Shown here: positions 50,617 to 60,514 of the stretch, in pieces
Numbering within the stretch: the stretch's first letter is position 1
Layout of the letters: each line of letters starts with the position of its first letter
Origin: Pseudomonadota bacterium
Lineage (GTDB): Bacteria > Pseudomonadota > Gammaproteobacteria > Burkholderiales > Methylophilaceae
Assembly: GCA_029563075.1 (NCBI GenBank)
Contig: JAKQTN010000067.1
Location: 1 to 64,000, forward strand
DNA: 64,000 nt
Reading direction: 5' to 3'
The notes under the pieces: model-generated
Databases searched by the model: none
Seen by the model: only the letters and a program-made list of their open reading frames with translations
What the model was told of the DNA's origin: nothing
Made by a program: the position numbers and the translations under genes

Positions 50617-52593
50617 ATGTTTGATTCCTTAACCAGTGTTTTACTTCTGCTCACCAGCGCCGTGCTTGCGAAGGCGCTCTTCCATGCGCTACGTTTGCCG
50701 ACCATGCTGGCTTATTTTGCGGTGGGCATATTACTTGGTCCATATAGTTTGGATTTGCTGCCAAATTCTCAGGATGGACGTCATGTAGCAGAGTTCGGCA
50801 TTGTGTTTCTAATGTTTAGCATCGGTTTAGAGTTTAGCCTGCCAAAGCTTTATGCAATGCGTAAAACCCTGTTTGGCTTGGGCGGCTCGCAAGTAATTAT
50901 TACCATGGCGGTAGCCATGCTGTTGGGCTGGTCGTTCGGTTTAAGTTTGACTACCGCTTTCGTGATTGGCGGCGCGCTCACCATGTCCTCGACCGCCATT
51001 GTTTCTAAAATCCTGTTAGAACGTGTAGATTTAAATTCACGGCACGGCCGCTTAAGCATCGGTATTCTGCTGTTTCAAGATCTGGCCGTGATTCCCATTT
51101 TGGTGCTGATTCCCGCTTTGGGTATGCAAACGGGCAACTTGAGCGCCACACTAGGATTGTCACTGATTAAGTCTGCAATACTGTTGTTTGTATTGTTCAA
51201 GTTTGGCAAAAGCATTTTTGATTTCTGGTTCAGTCTGGTGGCACGTCAACGCTCGCGCGAATTGTTTGTGATGAATGTGCTCATGGTGACTCTGTTGTTG
51301 GCATTTGCCACCAATATTGCCGGCCTGTCGTATGCATTGGGCGCGTTTATTGCGGGCATGCTGATTTCAGAAACGCGCTATCGCTACCAGGTGGAATCTG
51401 ACATCGCTTCCTTCCGCGATATTTTACTGGGGCTGTTTTTTATCAGTGTCGGCATGTTGTTGGATTTTCGTTTTGTTATCAGTCACATAGACTTGGTGCT
51501 TTTGCTTTTGGTTGGCTTTGTACTGTTTAAGGCGATAGTGATCGCTGCATTAACGCGTGTATTCGGCTTTGAAACTGGTGTGGGTATTCGCACCGGCATT
51601 ATATTGGCGCAGGCAGGTGAGTTCAGTTTTGTGATTTTGGCATTAGGTCTAGAACAAAAGTTGATTGGCGGTGATGAACTGCAATTAGTGCTGGCGGCAT
51701 CGCTTATCTCAATGGTGATTGCACCCTTTATTATTCAATACAACGGCCGCATTGCTCGCAAACTGGTGAAAAGCTACACGCGCAGAAGTAGTCAGGTAGT
51801 AGAAGAGATTGGCAGCGTGAGCAAGGATTTGAAAGACCATGTCATTATTTGCGGTTATGGGCGTAGCGGCCAGTATCTGGGGCGCTTTTTGAAGGAAGAG
51901 CATATTCCTTTCATCGCGCTGGATATTGACCCTACGCGCGTGCATGAAGCCGCCACTGCAGGTGAGCATGTGATGTATGGCGATGCAGGCCGCCGTGTGG
52001 TGTTAGAGGCTGCAGGCGGCGCACGCGCCAAGGCATTGGTTGTAAGTTATTCTGATTTGCGCGCTTCAATGAAAGTGCTGCATGTGGCGCAAGAGAGTTA
52101 TCCCAATCTGCCCGTAATTGTGCGCACTTATGACGAGGCGCACATGGATGAGTTTCGTGCGGCCGGCGCGACAGAAGTGGTGCCCGAAGTGCTGGAAGGC
52201 AGCCTCATGCTGGCTTCCCATGCGCTGGTGTTACTAGGCGTACCTTTGAACAAGGTGATTAAGCGCATTCGGCTATTTCGTGAAGAGCGCTATAAAATGT
52301 TTAAAGGTTATTTTCGGGGCGTTTCAGATGTCGATACCGATAATACTGATGCGCAGCAGGTCAGGCTACATTCCGTCGAGATTAACAAAAACTCATACGC
52401 CAGAAAACTGCGGTTGGATCATATCGACCTCGCCAGATTCAATGTAGAAGTGCATTTAATGCGCCGCCCAAATATGCTGGAAGATATTCCTCCCAGGCCG
52501 GATATTGTGCTGGAAGAAGGCGATGTGCTGGTACTGCTGGGGAACCCGGAAGATTTAATTGCAGCAGAAATCTACTTGATTTCCGGCAAATAA
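50617..52593 (+). CDS. Monovalent cation:proton antiporter-2 (Kef-type) with RCK/TrkA domains
   Basis: FGIVFLMFSIGLEFSLPKL, multiple TMs, HVIICGYGRSGQYLGRFL Rossmann motif. Confidence 0.93.
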   Translation: MFDSLTSVLLLLTSAVLAKALFHALRLPTMLAYFAVGILLGPYSLDLLPNSQDGRHVAEFGIVFLMFSIGLEFSLPKLYAMRKTLFGLGGSQVIITMAVAMLLGWSFGLSLTTAFVIGGALTMSSTAIVSKILLERVDLNSRHGRLSIGILLFQDLAVIPILVLIPALGMQTGNLSATLGLSLIKSAILLFVLFKFGKSIFDFWFSLVARQRSRELFVMNVLMVTLLLAFATNIAGLSYALGAFIAGMLISETRYRYQVESDIASFRDILLGLFFISVGMLLDFRFVISHIDLVLLLLVGFVLFKAIVIAALTRVFGFETGVGIRTGIILAQAGEFSFVILALGLEQKLIGGDELQLVLAASLISMVIAPFIIQYNGRIARKLVKSYTRRSSQVVEEIGSVSKDLKDHVIICGYGRSGQYLGRFLKEEHIPFIALDIDPTRVHEAATAGEHVMYGDAGRRVVLEAAGGARAKALVVSYSDLRASMKVLHVAQESYPNLPVIVRTYDEAHMDEFRAAGATEVVPEVLEGSLMLASHALVLLGVPLNKVIKRIRLFREERYKMFKGYFRGVSDVDTDNTDAQQVRLHSVEINKNSYARKLRLDHIDLARFNVEVHLMRRPNMLEDIPPRPDIVLEEGDVLVLLGNPEDLIAAEIYLISGK

Positions 52594-52615
52594 ACATTCG
52601 GGCTAGGTAATCATT

Positions 52616-53683
52616 TTGGCAAAACAAAAAATTATTGTAGTAGGCGGCGGAATCATGGGCTGCATGACCGCCATGGAGCTTGCTCGCCGCGGCCATCGGG
52701 TTACAGTTGTAGAGCGCAACCAGATTGCGGCTCAAACTTCGGGCGAATCGTCATGGGCGGGCGCCGGTATCGTGTTTCCGCTATTGCCCTGGTTCTATAA
52801 AGATGAAGTGAATCAGCTTGCGCTTGCGGGCGCAAGTTTGTATCCGGAGATCTGCCGGCAGCTTTACCGCGAAACCGGCATAGACCCGGAATGCATCAAG
52901 AGCGGCATGCTCATTCAACCGCCTTTTGACAGGGCGATGGCGCTCACGTGGTGTGCAGAACATCATGTATCCATCGAGCAGAAAGCAGACGGTTTGTTGC
53001 TGCCAGAGGTTGCGCAAGTACGTAATCCGCGATTGCTGCAAGCGCTCAAGCAATGGCTGATTCAGCACGATGTAACGCTCATCGAGCACACCCAGCTGGC
53101 ACCAATTAACGAAATTCAATTAGAAAAAACCGGCCAGATCAATGCCTGGAGAGCCAATACCGGCGAGCTGCTTGAGGCAGATCAATTTGTGGTCACTTCA
53201 GGCGCATGGAGCTTTGAGCTGCTCAAAGAAACCTCACTCAAGCTCAACATCAAGCCCATGCGCGGGCAGATTCTGCTCTTCCAGTTGCCCGCCCAAACAT
53301 TGCAAAACATCATCTACAGGGACGGGTTTTATCTCGTACCGCGCAGTGATGGTCATTTGTTGGCCGGCAGCACGCTGGAGGATGTGGGCTTCGATACGGG
53401 CACGACAGAAGCGATGAAACAGGAGATGCAGGCAAAGGCCGAAGCGATTATGCCAAGCTTAAAACATGCACCCATCATCAAGCACTGGAGCGGCTTGCGG
53501 CCAGGCACGCCGGATAATGTGCCTACTATCGCAGCACACCCCACCATTAAAAATCTTTACCTCAACACCGGGCATTTCAGGTATGGCGTCACCATGGCGC
53601 CTGCGAGCGCGCAGCTGGTCGCGGCATTGATGATGGGTGAAACGCCGCAGATGGCTGCTGCGGCTTATGCTTGCGGCGCCTAA
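52616..53683 (+). CDS. FAD-dependent amino-acid oxidase, ThiO/glycine oxidase-like
   Basis: IIVVGGGIMGCMTAMELARRGHRVTVVE, SGESSWAGAGIVFPL, HWSGLRPGTPDNVPTI. Confidence 0.85.
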   Translation: MAKQKIIVVGGGIMGCMTAMELARRGHRVTVVERNQIAAQTSGESSWAGAGIVFPLLPWFYKDEVNQLALAGASLYPEICRQLYRETGIDPECIKSGMLIQPPFDRAMALTWCAEHHVSIEQKADGLLLPEVAQVRNPRLLQALKQWLIQHDVTLIEHTQLAPINEIQLEKTGQINAWRANTGELLEADQFVVTSGAWSFELLKETSLKLNIKPMRGQILLFQLPAQTLQNIIYRDGFYLVPRSDGHLLAGSTLEDVGFDTGTTEAMKQEMQAKAEAIMPSLKHAPIIKHWSGLRPGTPDNVPTIAAHPTIKNLYLNTGHFRYGVTMAPASAQLVAALMMGETPQMAAAAYACGA

Positions 53684-53730
53684 CCGGTGATTGTGCTGGT
53701 TGAGGTCGGAGCAAGAAATAGCGATGTTAC

Positions 53731-55107
53731 TTATTCATTTCTGCGACCCAACCACCATAGCCAGACAAACCCTAACATTCCAGCTAGTAAAGATGCCGCC
53801 AATACACCGGTCTTGGCCATTAACAGATATTCTGGCTGATCTGCGAAACCCAGCTCTGAAATAAATATCGACATTGTGAAGCCGATGCCACCGAGAACTG
53901 ATACGGCGGCAATCTGGCTAAAGCGGGTGCCGCCTGGCAACTGCCCTATACCTAAACGTAAGGCCAGCCAGCAGACGCCGGTGATCCCAATAAACTTGCC
54001 GAATAGCAGTCCGAATGTAACGCCCAGCATTACCGGATGCGTCAAGGTCTCGGCCAGGGAGCCAGCCTGTAACGGGATGCCCGCATTAAACAAAGCAAAA
54101 ATCGGAATCACCATAAAAGCGACTGGCAAATGCCAGATTTGCTCTAAGCGCTGAAGCGGTGTCTGTACACCCAGAACGCTTTCTTCCAGATTCTGTACTA
54201 CGGAATGCAGTTTCTCGTTTGTCATCACACGGTCGTCTTGCTGACGGCTGGCAATGAAACGATCAATTTGCTGATTAACCCGATCAGCAAATAAACTGGG
54301 GTCGTATTTAGATCTTGCAGGCACCGTAAATGCGCCTAACACGCCAGCCAGCGTAGCGTGTACGCCTGATTGCAGCAGCGCATACCACAACAATACCGCT
54401 ACCAAGAAGTAAGGGATGATTTTACGAATGCCGGCAAAATTGAATGTCAACAGTACCACTACCAATGCAGCCGCTAGCAGCAGCCAATCCATCGCCAATG
54501 CTTGTGTATAGAACAATGCGATGACGAGCACGGCGCCAAGATCATCCGCAATGGCCAGTGCTATCAGAAAGGTGATAAGCGCCTTGGGGACACGGCTAGC
54601 CAATAGCACCAATGCACCTACCGCGAATGCAATGTCGGTAGCCATCGGTATCCCCCAGCCGCGCGCAGCATCACCCTCTGGATTAAACGCCAGGTAAATG
54701 AGGGCGGGTATCACCATGCCGCCAATGGCTGCAATGATGGGCAAAGCTGCCTGACGCAAATCCGACAACTCACCTACCAGAATCTCGCGCTTGAGCTCCA
54801 GACCTACCACAAAGAAAAAAAGCGCCATCAGGCCATCGTTCACCCAATGGTGCAAACTCATCTTGATTTCCCAGCTGCCGATACTGACGTTCACCGGGGT
54901 GTGAATAAAATGCAGGTATGGTTCGGCAAACAATCCATTCGCCAAAAATAGCGCGATAATCGCTGTACCCATCAGCAGCATGCCGCTTGTGGTCTGGCGG
55001 TGTATAAATTCATCCAGCGGTGTTAATACACGGCTGAAAGCATGCTCCCATGGGGCATAGATGACGCCTTTTGCTTTAATGGGTGAAGGTTGGTGCTGGT
55101 TTGTCAT
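53731..55107 (-). CDS. nhaA: Na+/H+ antiporter NhaA
   Basis: HHWVNDGLMALFFFVVGLELKRE, GWGIPMATDIAFAVGAL, LAIADDLGAVLVIALFYT. Confidence 0.96.
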   Translation of the reverse strand: MTNQHQPSPIKAKGVIYAPWEHAFSRVLTPLDEFIHRQTTSGMLLMGTAIIALFLANGLFAEPYLHFIHTPVNVSIGSWEIKMSLHHWVNDGLMALFFFVVGLELKREILVGELSDLRQAALPIIAAIGGMVIPALIYLAFNPEGDAARGWGIPMATDIAFAVGALVLLASRVPKALITFLIALAIADDLGAVLVIALFYTQALAMDWLLLAAALVVVLLTFNFAGIRKIIPYFLVAVLLWYALLQSGVHATLAGVLGAFTVPARSKYDPSLFADRVNQQIDRFIASRQQDDRVMTNEKLHSVVQNLEESVLGVQTPLQRLEQIWHLPVAFMVIPIFALFNAGIPLQAGSLAETLTHPVMLGVTFGLLFGKFIGITGVCWLALRLGIGQLPGGTRFSQIAAVSVLGGIGFTMSIFISELGFADQPEYLLMAKTGVLAASLLAGMLGFVWLWWLGRRNE

Positions 55108-55145
55108 AATCTTTATTTACCGTAACTTAAAGACCTTTTTGATGA

Positions 55146-55622
55146 TTATTCTGCAAGCCAGTCGCCTGATTTTCCGCCATGTTTTTCCAGCAATTTTATA
55201 TCGCTCATCAGCATGCCCCTATCCAGCCCTTTGCACATATCGTAAATGGTTAGCAAGCACACACTCACAGCGGTAAGCGCTTCCATCTCCACGCCGGTTT
55301 GGCCTGTGGTTTCGCAAGTGGCGGTGCAGGTAATCGCAGTATGCTTTTCATCCACTTCAAACGTTATGGCGACTTTGGTTAAGGCAATCGGGTGGCATAG
55401 TGGAATTAAATCAGACGTCTTTTTGCTGGCCTGAATCGCAGCAATGCGCGCAATACCAAGCACGTCACCCTTTTTGGCGTTACCTTGTTGAATGAGTCGC
55501 AGCGTGGCAGGCGACATTTGAATCACACCGCTGGCAACCGCGACACGCCTTGTAGATGCTTTATCGCCGACATCGACCATGTGCGCTTGGCCGCTATTGT
55601 CGAAATGAGTCAGTTTGCCCAT
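55146..55622 (-). CDS. moaC: Cyclic pyranopterin monophosphate synthase MoaC
   Basis: [59 protein letters not shown]. Confidence 0.97.
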   Translation of the reverse strand: MGKLTHFDNSGQAHMVDVGDKASTRRVAVASGVIQMSPATLRLIQQGNAKKGDVLGIARIAAIQASKKTSDLIPLCHPIALTKVAITFEVDEKHTAITCTATCETTGQTGVEMEALTAVSVCLLTIYDMCKGLDRGMLMSDIKLLEKHGGKSGDWLAE

Positions 55623-55663
55623 ACAATTACTTTCTATGAATTATTTTCTAATTATAATTTGGC

Positions 55664-57214
55664 GTGAACTTGCCGCCTAAAGACACTATCATAGCAATAA
55701 TGAAATTAAAGACCATAATAATTGTGACATTGCTGGCCGCAAATGCAGCGTTTGCTGAAAATGCTGCAAACAAGCCACAACAGAATTCAACATTGCCCAA
55801 GCCAGCTTTGTCCGCCAAGCCTTATGCAGGCCCGGCCAATCTGGACACCAGCCTGCCCGATCTGGGGGATGTTTCGCAAACCGTATTATCGCCGCTGGAT
55901 GAGCAGCGCATTGCCGAGCAGATTATGCGCGAAGTGGCGGTGAGCGACGAGGTGGTGCAGGATGTTGAGGTGACCGATTATGTGCAGGCGCTGGGCAATA
56001 AGCTCACCGCCGCCAGCCCGGATAAACAGCAGAAGTTTAATTTTTTTGTAGTGCAGGATAACTCGATTAATGCTTTTGCTATGCCAGGCGGCGTGATAGG
56101 CGTACATACTGGGCTGATATTGGCTTCGAATAGCGAATCGGAATTGGCAAGTGTGCTGGGACATGAGATTGGCCATGTGACGCAAAGACATTTGGCCAGA
56201 ATGCTGGCGCAGCAAAAGTACGATACTTTTAAAAATATTGCGGGCATCGCGCTGGCTTTGCTGGTATCGCGCGCCAACCCGGAACTGACCAACGGCGCGA
56301 TGGCAACCGCGTCGGCTATCGGTGTGCAGCGCCAGTTAGATTATACGCGCGAGCATGAGCGTGAGGCAGACCGCGTGGGTTTGAGTATTTTAGACAGTGC
56401 AGGTTTTGATACACGCGCCATGCCTGCATTTTTTAATACGCTGCAGCGTGGCACGCGGTTTGTGGAGGGCAGCGCGCCCAGCTTTTTGCGCACGCACCCG
56501 CTTACAGCGGAGCGTATCGCGGATGTGTCTAACCGTGTAGAAACCATGCCGTACAAGCAGGTGACCGATAGCCTGGAATTTAACCTGGTACGTGCCAAGC
56601 TGCGCGCAGCAAACGGCCTGACACAGACCGCGATAGACCAGTTTGAAGATAATATAAAAGAACGGCGATTCGCCAGCGAAGCCGCCGAGCATTATGGTCT
56701 GGCGGTGGCGATGTTACGCAAAAACGATTTAACCGGTGCCGCCAACCAGGTGAAATGGCTAAAGGCCAATGCGCCAAAAAATGCCTATATTGAGAATTTA
56801 GGTGCGCGACTGGAAGTGGCGCGCAACAATCCGCAAGCCGCAGCCAGCCAATATGCAAAAGCGTTGGCGCTGTTTCCCGCCCATCGCTCGCTGATTTATG
56901 GCTATTCCGAGCATTTTTTAGCGATTAACCAGCCAGATCAAGCCATTAAACTGGTACAGAGTAAGCAGGCACAGTACCCCAGCGATGCTTATTTCTATGA
57001 GATTCTGGCTAAAGCCTACACAGCAAAAAACAAAAATCTGTTACGCTTTCAGGCGCAAGGGGAATCATATTACCGGCAGTATAATTTGGCCAAAGCCATC
57101 GAGCAGATGGAGTTTGCGGTAAAAGCCAAAGACGGCAATTTTTATGAGCATTCGATTGTAGAAGCGCGCTTGAAAGAGCTGCGCCGTAAGCAGGAAAACG
57201 AGAAAACAAGTTAA
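55664..57214 (+). CDS. bepA: M48 metalloprotease with TPR region, BepA-like
   Basis: GHEIGHVTQRHLARM, EREADRVGLSILDSAGFDTRAMPAFF; signal sequence; TPR-like C-terminus. Confidence 0.92.
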   Translation: MNLPPKDTIIAIMKLKTIIIVTLLAANAAFAENAANKPQQNSTLPKPALSAKPYAGPANLDTSLPDLGDVSQTVLSPLDEQRIAEQIMREVAVSDEVVQDVEVTDYVQALGNKLTAASPDKQQKFNFFVVQDNSINAFAMPGGVIGVHTGLILASNSESELASVLGHEIGHVTQRHLARMLAQQKYDTFKNIAGIALALLVSRANPELTNGAMATASAIGVQRQLDYTREHEREADRVGLSILDSAGFDTRAMPAFFNTLQRGTRFVEGSAPSFLRTHPLTAERIADVSNRVETMPYKQVTDSLEFNLVRAKLRAANGLTQTAIDQFEDNIKERRFASEAAEHYGLAVAMLRKNDLTGAANQVKWLKANAPKNAYIENLGARLEVARNNPQAAASQYAKALALFPAHRSLIYGYSEHFLAINQPDQAIKLVQSKQAQYPSDAYFYEILAKAYTAKNKNLLRFQAQGESYYRQYNLAKAIEQMEFAVKAKDGNFYEHSIVEARLKELRRKQENEKTS

Positions 57215-57657
57215 TGCAACGCAGAGATTTTTTAACTATTCTGGCAGGCGCCGCGGCTACTGCATTCATGCTGCCAATCCATGCGCTGGCAGCGGTGTGG
57301 AATAAAGCCGCGTTCGAAGCGGCAAAACTTAACGAGGCGACTGCCCATTTGGCAATTAATGGCGAAATTCCAAGCAAAGACATTGAAATTATCGCGCCGG
57401 ACCGCGCGGAAAATGGCGCAATCGTGCAGATCGCAATCACCAGCCGCATCCCCAATACCGAGGCGATGAGCGTGCTGGTGGAGCATAATCCGACTGCACT
57501 CATTGGCAATTTTATGTTCAGCAATGGCGCGTTGCCTTATCTAGTCACGCGCATCAAAATGGCCGAAACCAGCTATGTCAAGATTATTGTAAAAGCAGGC
57601 GAAAAGTACTACACCAATAGCAAGGCGGTTGAAGTGCTAGAGAACGGGTGTGGTTAA
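57214..57657 (+). CDS. soxY: Thiosulfate oxidation carrier protein SoxY-like
   Basis: Tat-type signal MQRRDFLTILAG; C-terminal ENGCG with sulfur-carrier-type Cys; followed by soxZ. Confidence 0.88.
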   Translation: MQRRDFLTILAGAAATAFMLPIHALAAVWNKAAFEAAKLNEATAHLAINGEIPSKDIEIIAPDRAENGAIVQIAITSRIPNTEAMSVLVEHNPTALIGNFMFSNGALPYLVTRIKMAETSYVKIIVKAGEKYYTNSKAVEVLENGCG

Positions 57658-57974
57658 TGGAAGCAAATATGAAAATGCGCGCCAAACTGACTGGTGACGT
57701 GACAGAAGTGAAGGTAATTATTAATCACCCTATGGAAACCGGCCGCCGGAAAGATGATGCCGGGCAGCTGATTCCAGCCTATTTTATTCAACTGGTCACT
57801 GCTACTTTAAACGATCAGCCCGTGCTGGAGATGCAATGGGGCACAGGAATTTCTAAGAACCCTTATCTTACTTTTCACCTGAAAGGTGCAAAAGCAGGCG
57901 ATAAAATTACTGTCACCTGGCACGATAATCTTGGCAAGACAGCGTCAGGCGAAACCGCTGTCGTGCCTGCATAA
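57657..57974 (+). CDS. soxZ: Thiosulfate oxidation carrier complex protein SoxZ-like
   Basis: MRAKLTGDVTEVKVIINHPMETGRRKDDAGQLIPAYFIQLVTATLNDQPVLEMQWGTGISKNPYLTFHLKG. Confidence 0.92.
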   Translation: MEANMKMRAKLTGDVTEVKVIINHPMETGRRKDDAGQLIPAYFIQLVTATLNDQPVLEMQWGTGISKNPYLTFHLKGAKAGDKITVTWHDNLGKTASGETAVVPA

Positions 57975-57984
57975 CAACCTGCTA

Positions 57985-58173
57985 TTACTTGGTTTTGCAG
58001 GTGCTCATGCCTAACAGGGCATAAGCAGGACAAAAATTAATCAACGCGGTAGCCAACGGCACAACGCCTATCCATGCCCACATCGGGCCGCCGCCGATTA
58101 ATGCCCAAGCGATCAAAGCCAGCCCCACCACAATGCGTATCACGCGATCAATGCCACCCACATTTGCTTTCAT
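57985..58173 (-). CDS. DUF2892 domain membrane protein
   Basis: MKANVGGIDRVIRIVVGLALIAWALIGGGP..WIGVVPLATALINFCPAYALLGMSTC. Confidence 0.92.
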   Translation of the reverse strand: MKANVGGIDRVIRIVVGLALIAWALIGGGPMWAWIGVVPLATALINFCPAYALLGMSTCKTK

Positions 58174-58264
58174 TTTAATTCCTCTCAATAAAAAAGAAAC
58201 CGTCAATCCAGATATGTAACGATTATATTATGCTTTTTTATATCATGTTCAACTGTGATTTTAG

Positions 58265-59890
58265 TTACAGACGGTTAATGTTCAAAGCGACTGCTTCGGC
58301 CACTTTGATGCCATCCACGCCGGCTGATAAAATACCGCCCGCATAGCCTGCGCCTTCGCCACATGGGTACAGGCCTTTGGTGTTGATGCTTTGCAGGTTG
58401 TCATCATTGCGTTTAATGCGGATCGGCGACGAGGTGCGCGTTTCTACGCCGGTTAAGATGCCGTCCGCAAGGTCAAAACCTTTAATTTGTTTGGCAAACG
58501 CTGGAATCGCCTCGCGGATGGCTGTAATCGCGAATTCGGGTAGCGCAGAGTCCAGATTGGTAAGATGCACGCCCGGCGTGTAAGAGGGCATCACTTCGCC
58601 AAATTTGGTAGAAGGTTTGTTGGCTAAAAAGTCGCCAATCAATTGCCCGGGAGCCGCATAACTACTGCCTCCCAGGGCATAGGCTTTTGCCTCCAGTTCA
58701 CGCTGTAATGCCATGCCGGCGAGTGGATGGCCAGGGAAATCGATTTCCGGCGTAATGCCGACCACGATGCCCGCATTGGCGTTGCGCTCGTTACGCGAAT
58801 ACTGGCTCATGCCGTTAGTGACTACGCGGCCTTGTTCGGATGCTGCCGCGACCACTGTGCCGCCCGGGCACATGCAAAAGCTGTAAACGCTGCGCCCGTT
58901 GCTGGCATGATGCACCAGCTTGTAATCGGCCGCGCCCAAAATGGGGTGCTGTGCATTTGCGCCATGGCGTGCGCGGTCAATGAGCGATTGCGGATGCTCG
59001 ATGCGAAAGCCAATTGAAAATGGTTTGGCTTCGATATAAATGCCTTTTTTGTGAATCATCTCGAATGTATCGCGTGCGCTATGGCCAACTGCCAGGATCA
59101 GGTGATTGGTGGCGATGCGTTCGCCTGTTTGCAGCACCACGCCTTGCACCTCCCCGTTCTCGATTTCAATATCATCCACACGGCTTTCAAAACGAATCTC
59201 GCCGCCAAGCGATTCAATCGTTTTGCGCATTTCTTCCACCATGCCGACCAGCCTGAATGTGCCGATATGCGGATGGCTGACGTACATAATTTCTTCTGGC
59301 GCGCCTGCTTTTACAAACTCCTGCAAGACTTTGCGGCCGTAATGTTTGGGGTCTTTAATCTGGCTGTAAAGTTTGCCATCCGAGAACGTGCCCGCGCCTC
59401 CTTCACCGAATTGCACGTTGGATTCCGGATTGAGCTTGGATTTACGCCAAAAATCCCAGGTGTCCTTGGTGCGCTCGCGTACGCGCTTGCCACGCTCAAG
59501 CACAATCGGCTTAAAGCCGGATTGCGCCAGAATAAGCGCTGCAAAAATCCCGGCAGGGCCGAAACCCACGATGACAGGACGCGACTTTAACTCGACAGGT
59601 GCAGTAGCCACAAATTGATAACTGGTATCAGGCGCCGGCTTTACATGCGGGTCTTTGGCAAATCTGGCTAACAATTTAGCCTCGTTATTCACGCTGACAT
59701 CCAGCGAGTACACCAATAAAATCGCGTTGGCTTTGCGTGCGTCCACGCCGCGTTTGAAAATCGAAAACTCGATCAGGTCAGATTGGTTAATCGCCAGCTT
59801 TTTGATTAATGCAGCTTTGATTTCGCTGTTTGAATGCCCCTTGTCTGTCGCGCTGGTTAAAGGCAGTTTAATTTCAGTGACTCTAAGCAT
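58265..59890 (-). CDS. FAD-dependent dehydrogenase (COG2509-type)
   Basis: PVIVGFGPAGIFAALILAQSGFKPIVLERGKRVRERTKDTWDFWR, FGEGGAGTFSDGKLYSQIKD, GEGAGYAGGILSAGVDGI. Confidence 0.93.
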   Translation of the reverse strand: MLRVTEIKLPLTSATDKGHSNSEIKAALIKKLAINQSDLIEFSIFKRGVDARKANAILLVYSLDVSVNNEAKLLARFAKDPHVKPAPDTSYQFVATAPVELKSRPVIVGFGPAGIFAALILAQSGFKPIVLERGKRVRERTKDTWDFWRKSKLNPESNVQFGEGGAGTFSDGKLYSQIKDPKHYGRKVLQEFVKAGAPEEIMYVSHPHIGTFRLVGMVEEMRKTIESLGGEIRFESRVDDIEIENGEVQGVVLQTGERIATNHLILAVGHSARDTFEMIHKKGIYIEAKPFSIGFRIEHPQSLIDRARHGANAQHPILGAADYKLVHHASNGRSVYSFCMCPGGTVVAAASEQGRVVTNGMSQYSRNERNANAGIVVGITPEIDFPGHPLAGMALQRELEAKAYALGGSSYAAPGQLIGDFLANKPSTKFGEVMPSYTPGVHLTNLDSALPEFAITAIREAIPAFAKQIKGFDLADGILTGVETRTSSPIRIKRNDDNLQSINTKGLYPCGEGAGYAGGILSAGVDGIKVAEAVALNINRL

Positions 59891-59902
59891 GGATTCTGAT
59901 CG

Positions 59903-60508
59903 TTAAAGTTCTAAATTCAATTGTAATAATTTGCGCAGCATCGGCACGGTAATCGGCTTATGGGTCGTTAGCGACCATTCGTCCAGCGCATCCAATGTCG
60001 CCATTAAGGTAGGTAAATCGCGGCGCAAGTAGCGCAGACAGTAGTCGACCACTTCATCGGGCAGCTTCATGCCGCGCTCTTTGGCGTGCTGTTTGAGCGC
60101 GGTGGCTTTTTCATCGTCATTCAGCGGTTGCAGTTGATACACCAGTCCCCAAGCCAGGCGCGTGGCGAGGTCGTCACGCAAGCCCATTTGTGCAGGCGCG
60201 TGCAGGCCTGCAGTAATCAGTATACCGCCGGTTTCCTTAAGCTGGTTGTAGGTATTAAATAATTCAATCTGCGCTTCGTTATCGAGTAAATGCACATCGT
60301 CTGCAACCCGCCCCCCTATTGCCTTGCAGGCCGATAATAAATGGCTTTTTCCACTGCCGGCTTCGCCCCACAAGTAGATAAAACGTGGTTGTGCCTGGCT
60401 GCTTAGTGTAGCGTTCAGGCTGGCAATCGCTTCTGCGTTACGTCCCGCCACAAAGTTTTGCAGCGATGGCGCGGCAGCGGGCTTGATGTCGAGAAGGAGT
60501 TGCTTCAT
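59903..60508 (-). CDS. hda: DnaA regulatory inactivator Hda
   Basis: FIYLWGEAGSGKSHLLSACKA; DnaA-like AAA; DLPTLMATLDALDEWSLTTHKPITVPMLRKLL. Confidence 0.92.
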   Translation of the reverse strand: MKQLLLDIKPAAAPSLQNFVAGRNAEAIASLNATLSSQAQPRFIYLWGEAGSGKSHLLSACKAIGGRVADDVHLLDNEAQIELFNTYNQLKETGGILITAGLHAPAQMGLRDDLATRLAWGLVYQLQPLNDDEKATALKQHAKERGMKLPDEVVDYCLRYLRRDLPTLMATLDALDEWSLTTHKPITVPMLRKLLQLNLEL

Positions 60509-60514
60509 GCTTCT

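Noticed and set aside
59051-59590. 179-aa plus-strand ORF
   Set aside because: Antisense to the COG2509 FAD dehydrogenase gene; Phe/His-rich shadow translation.
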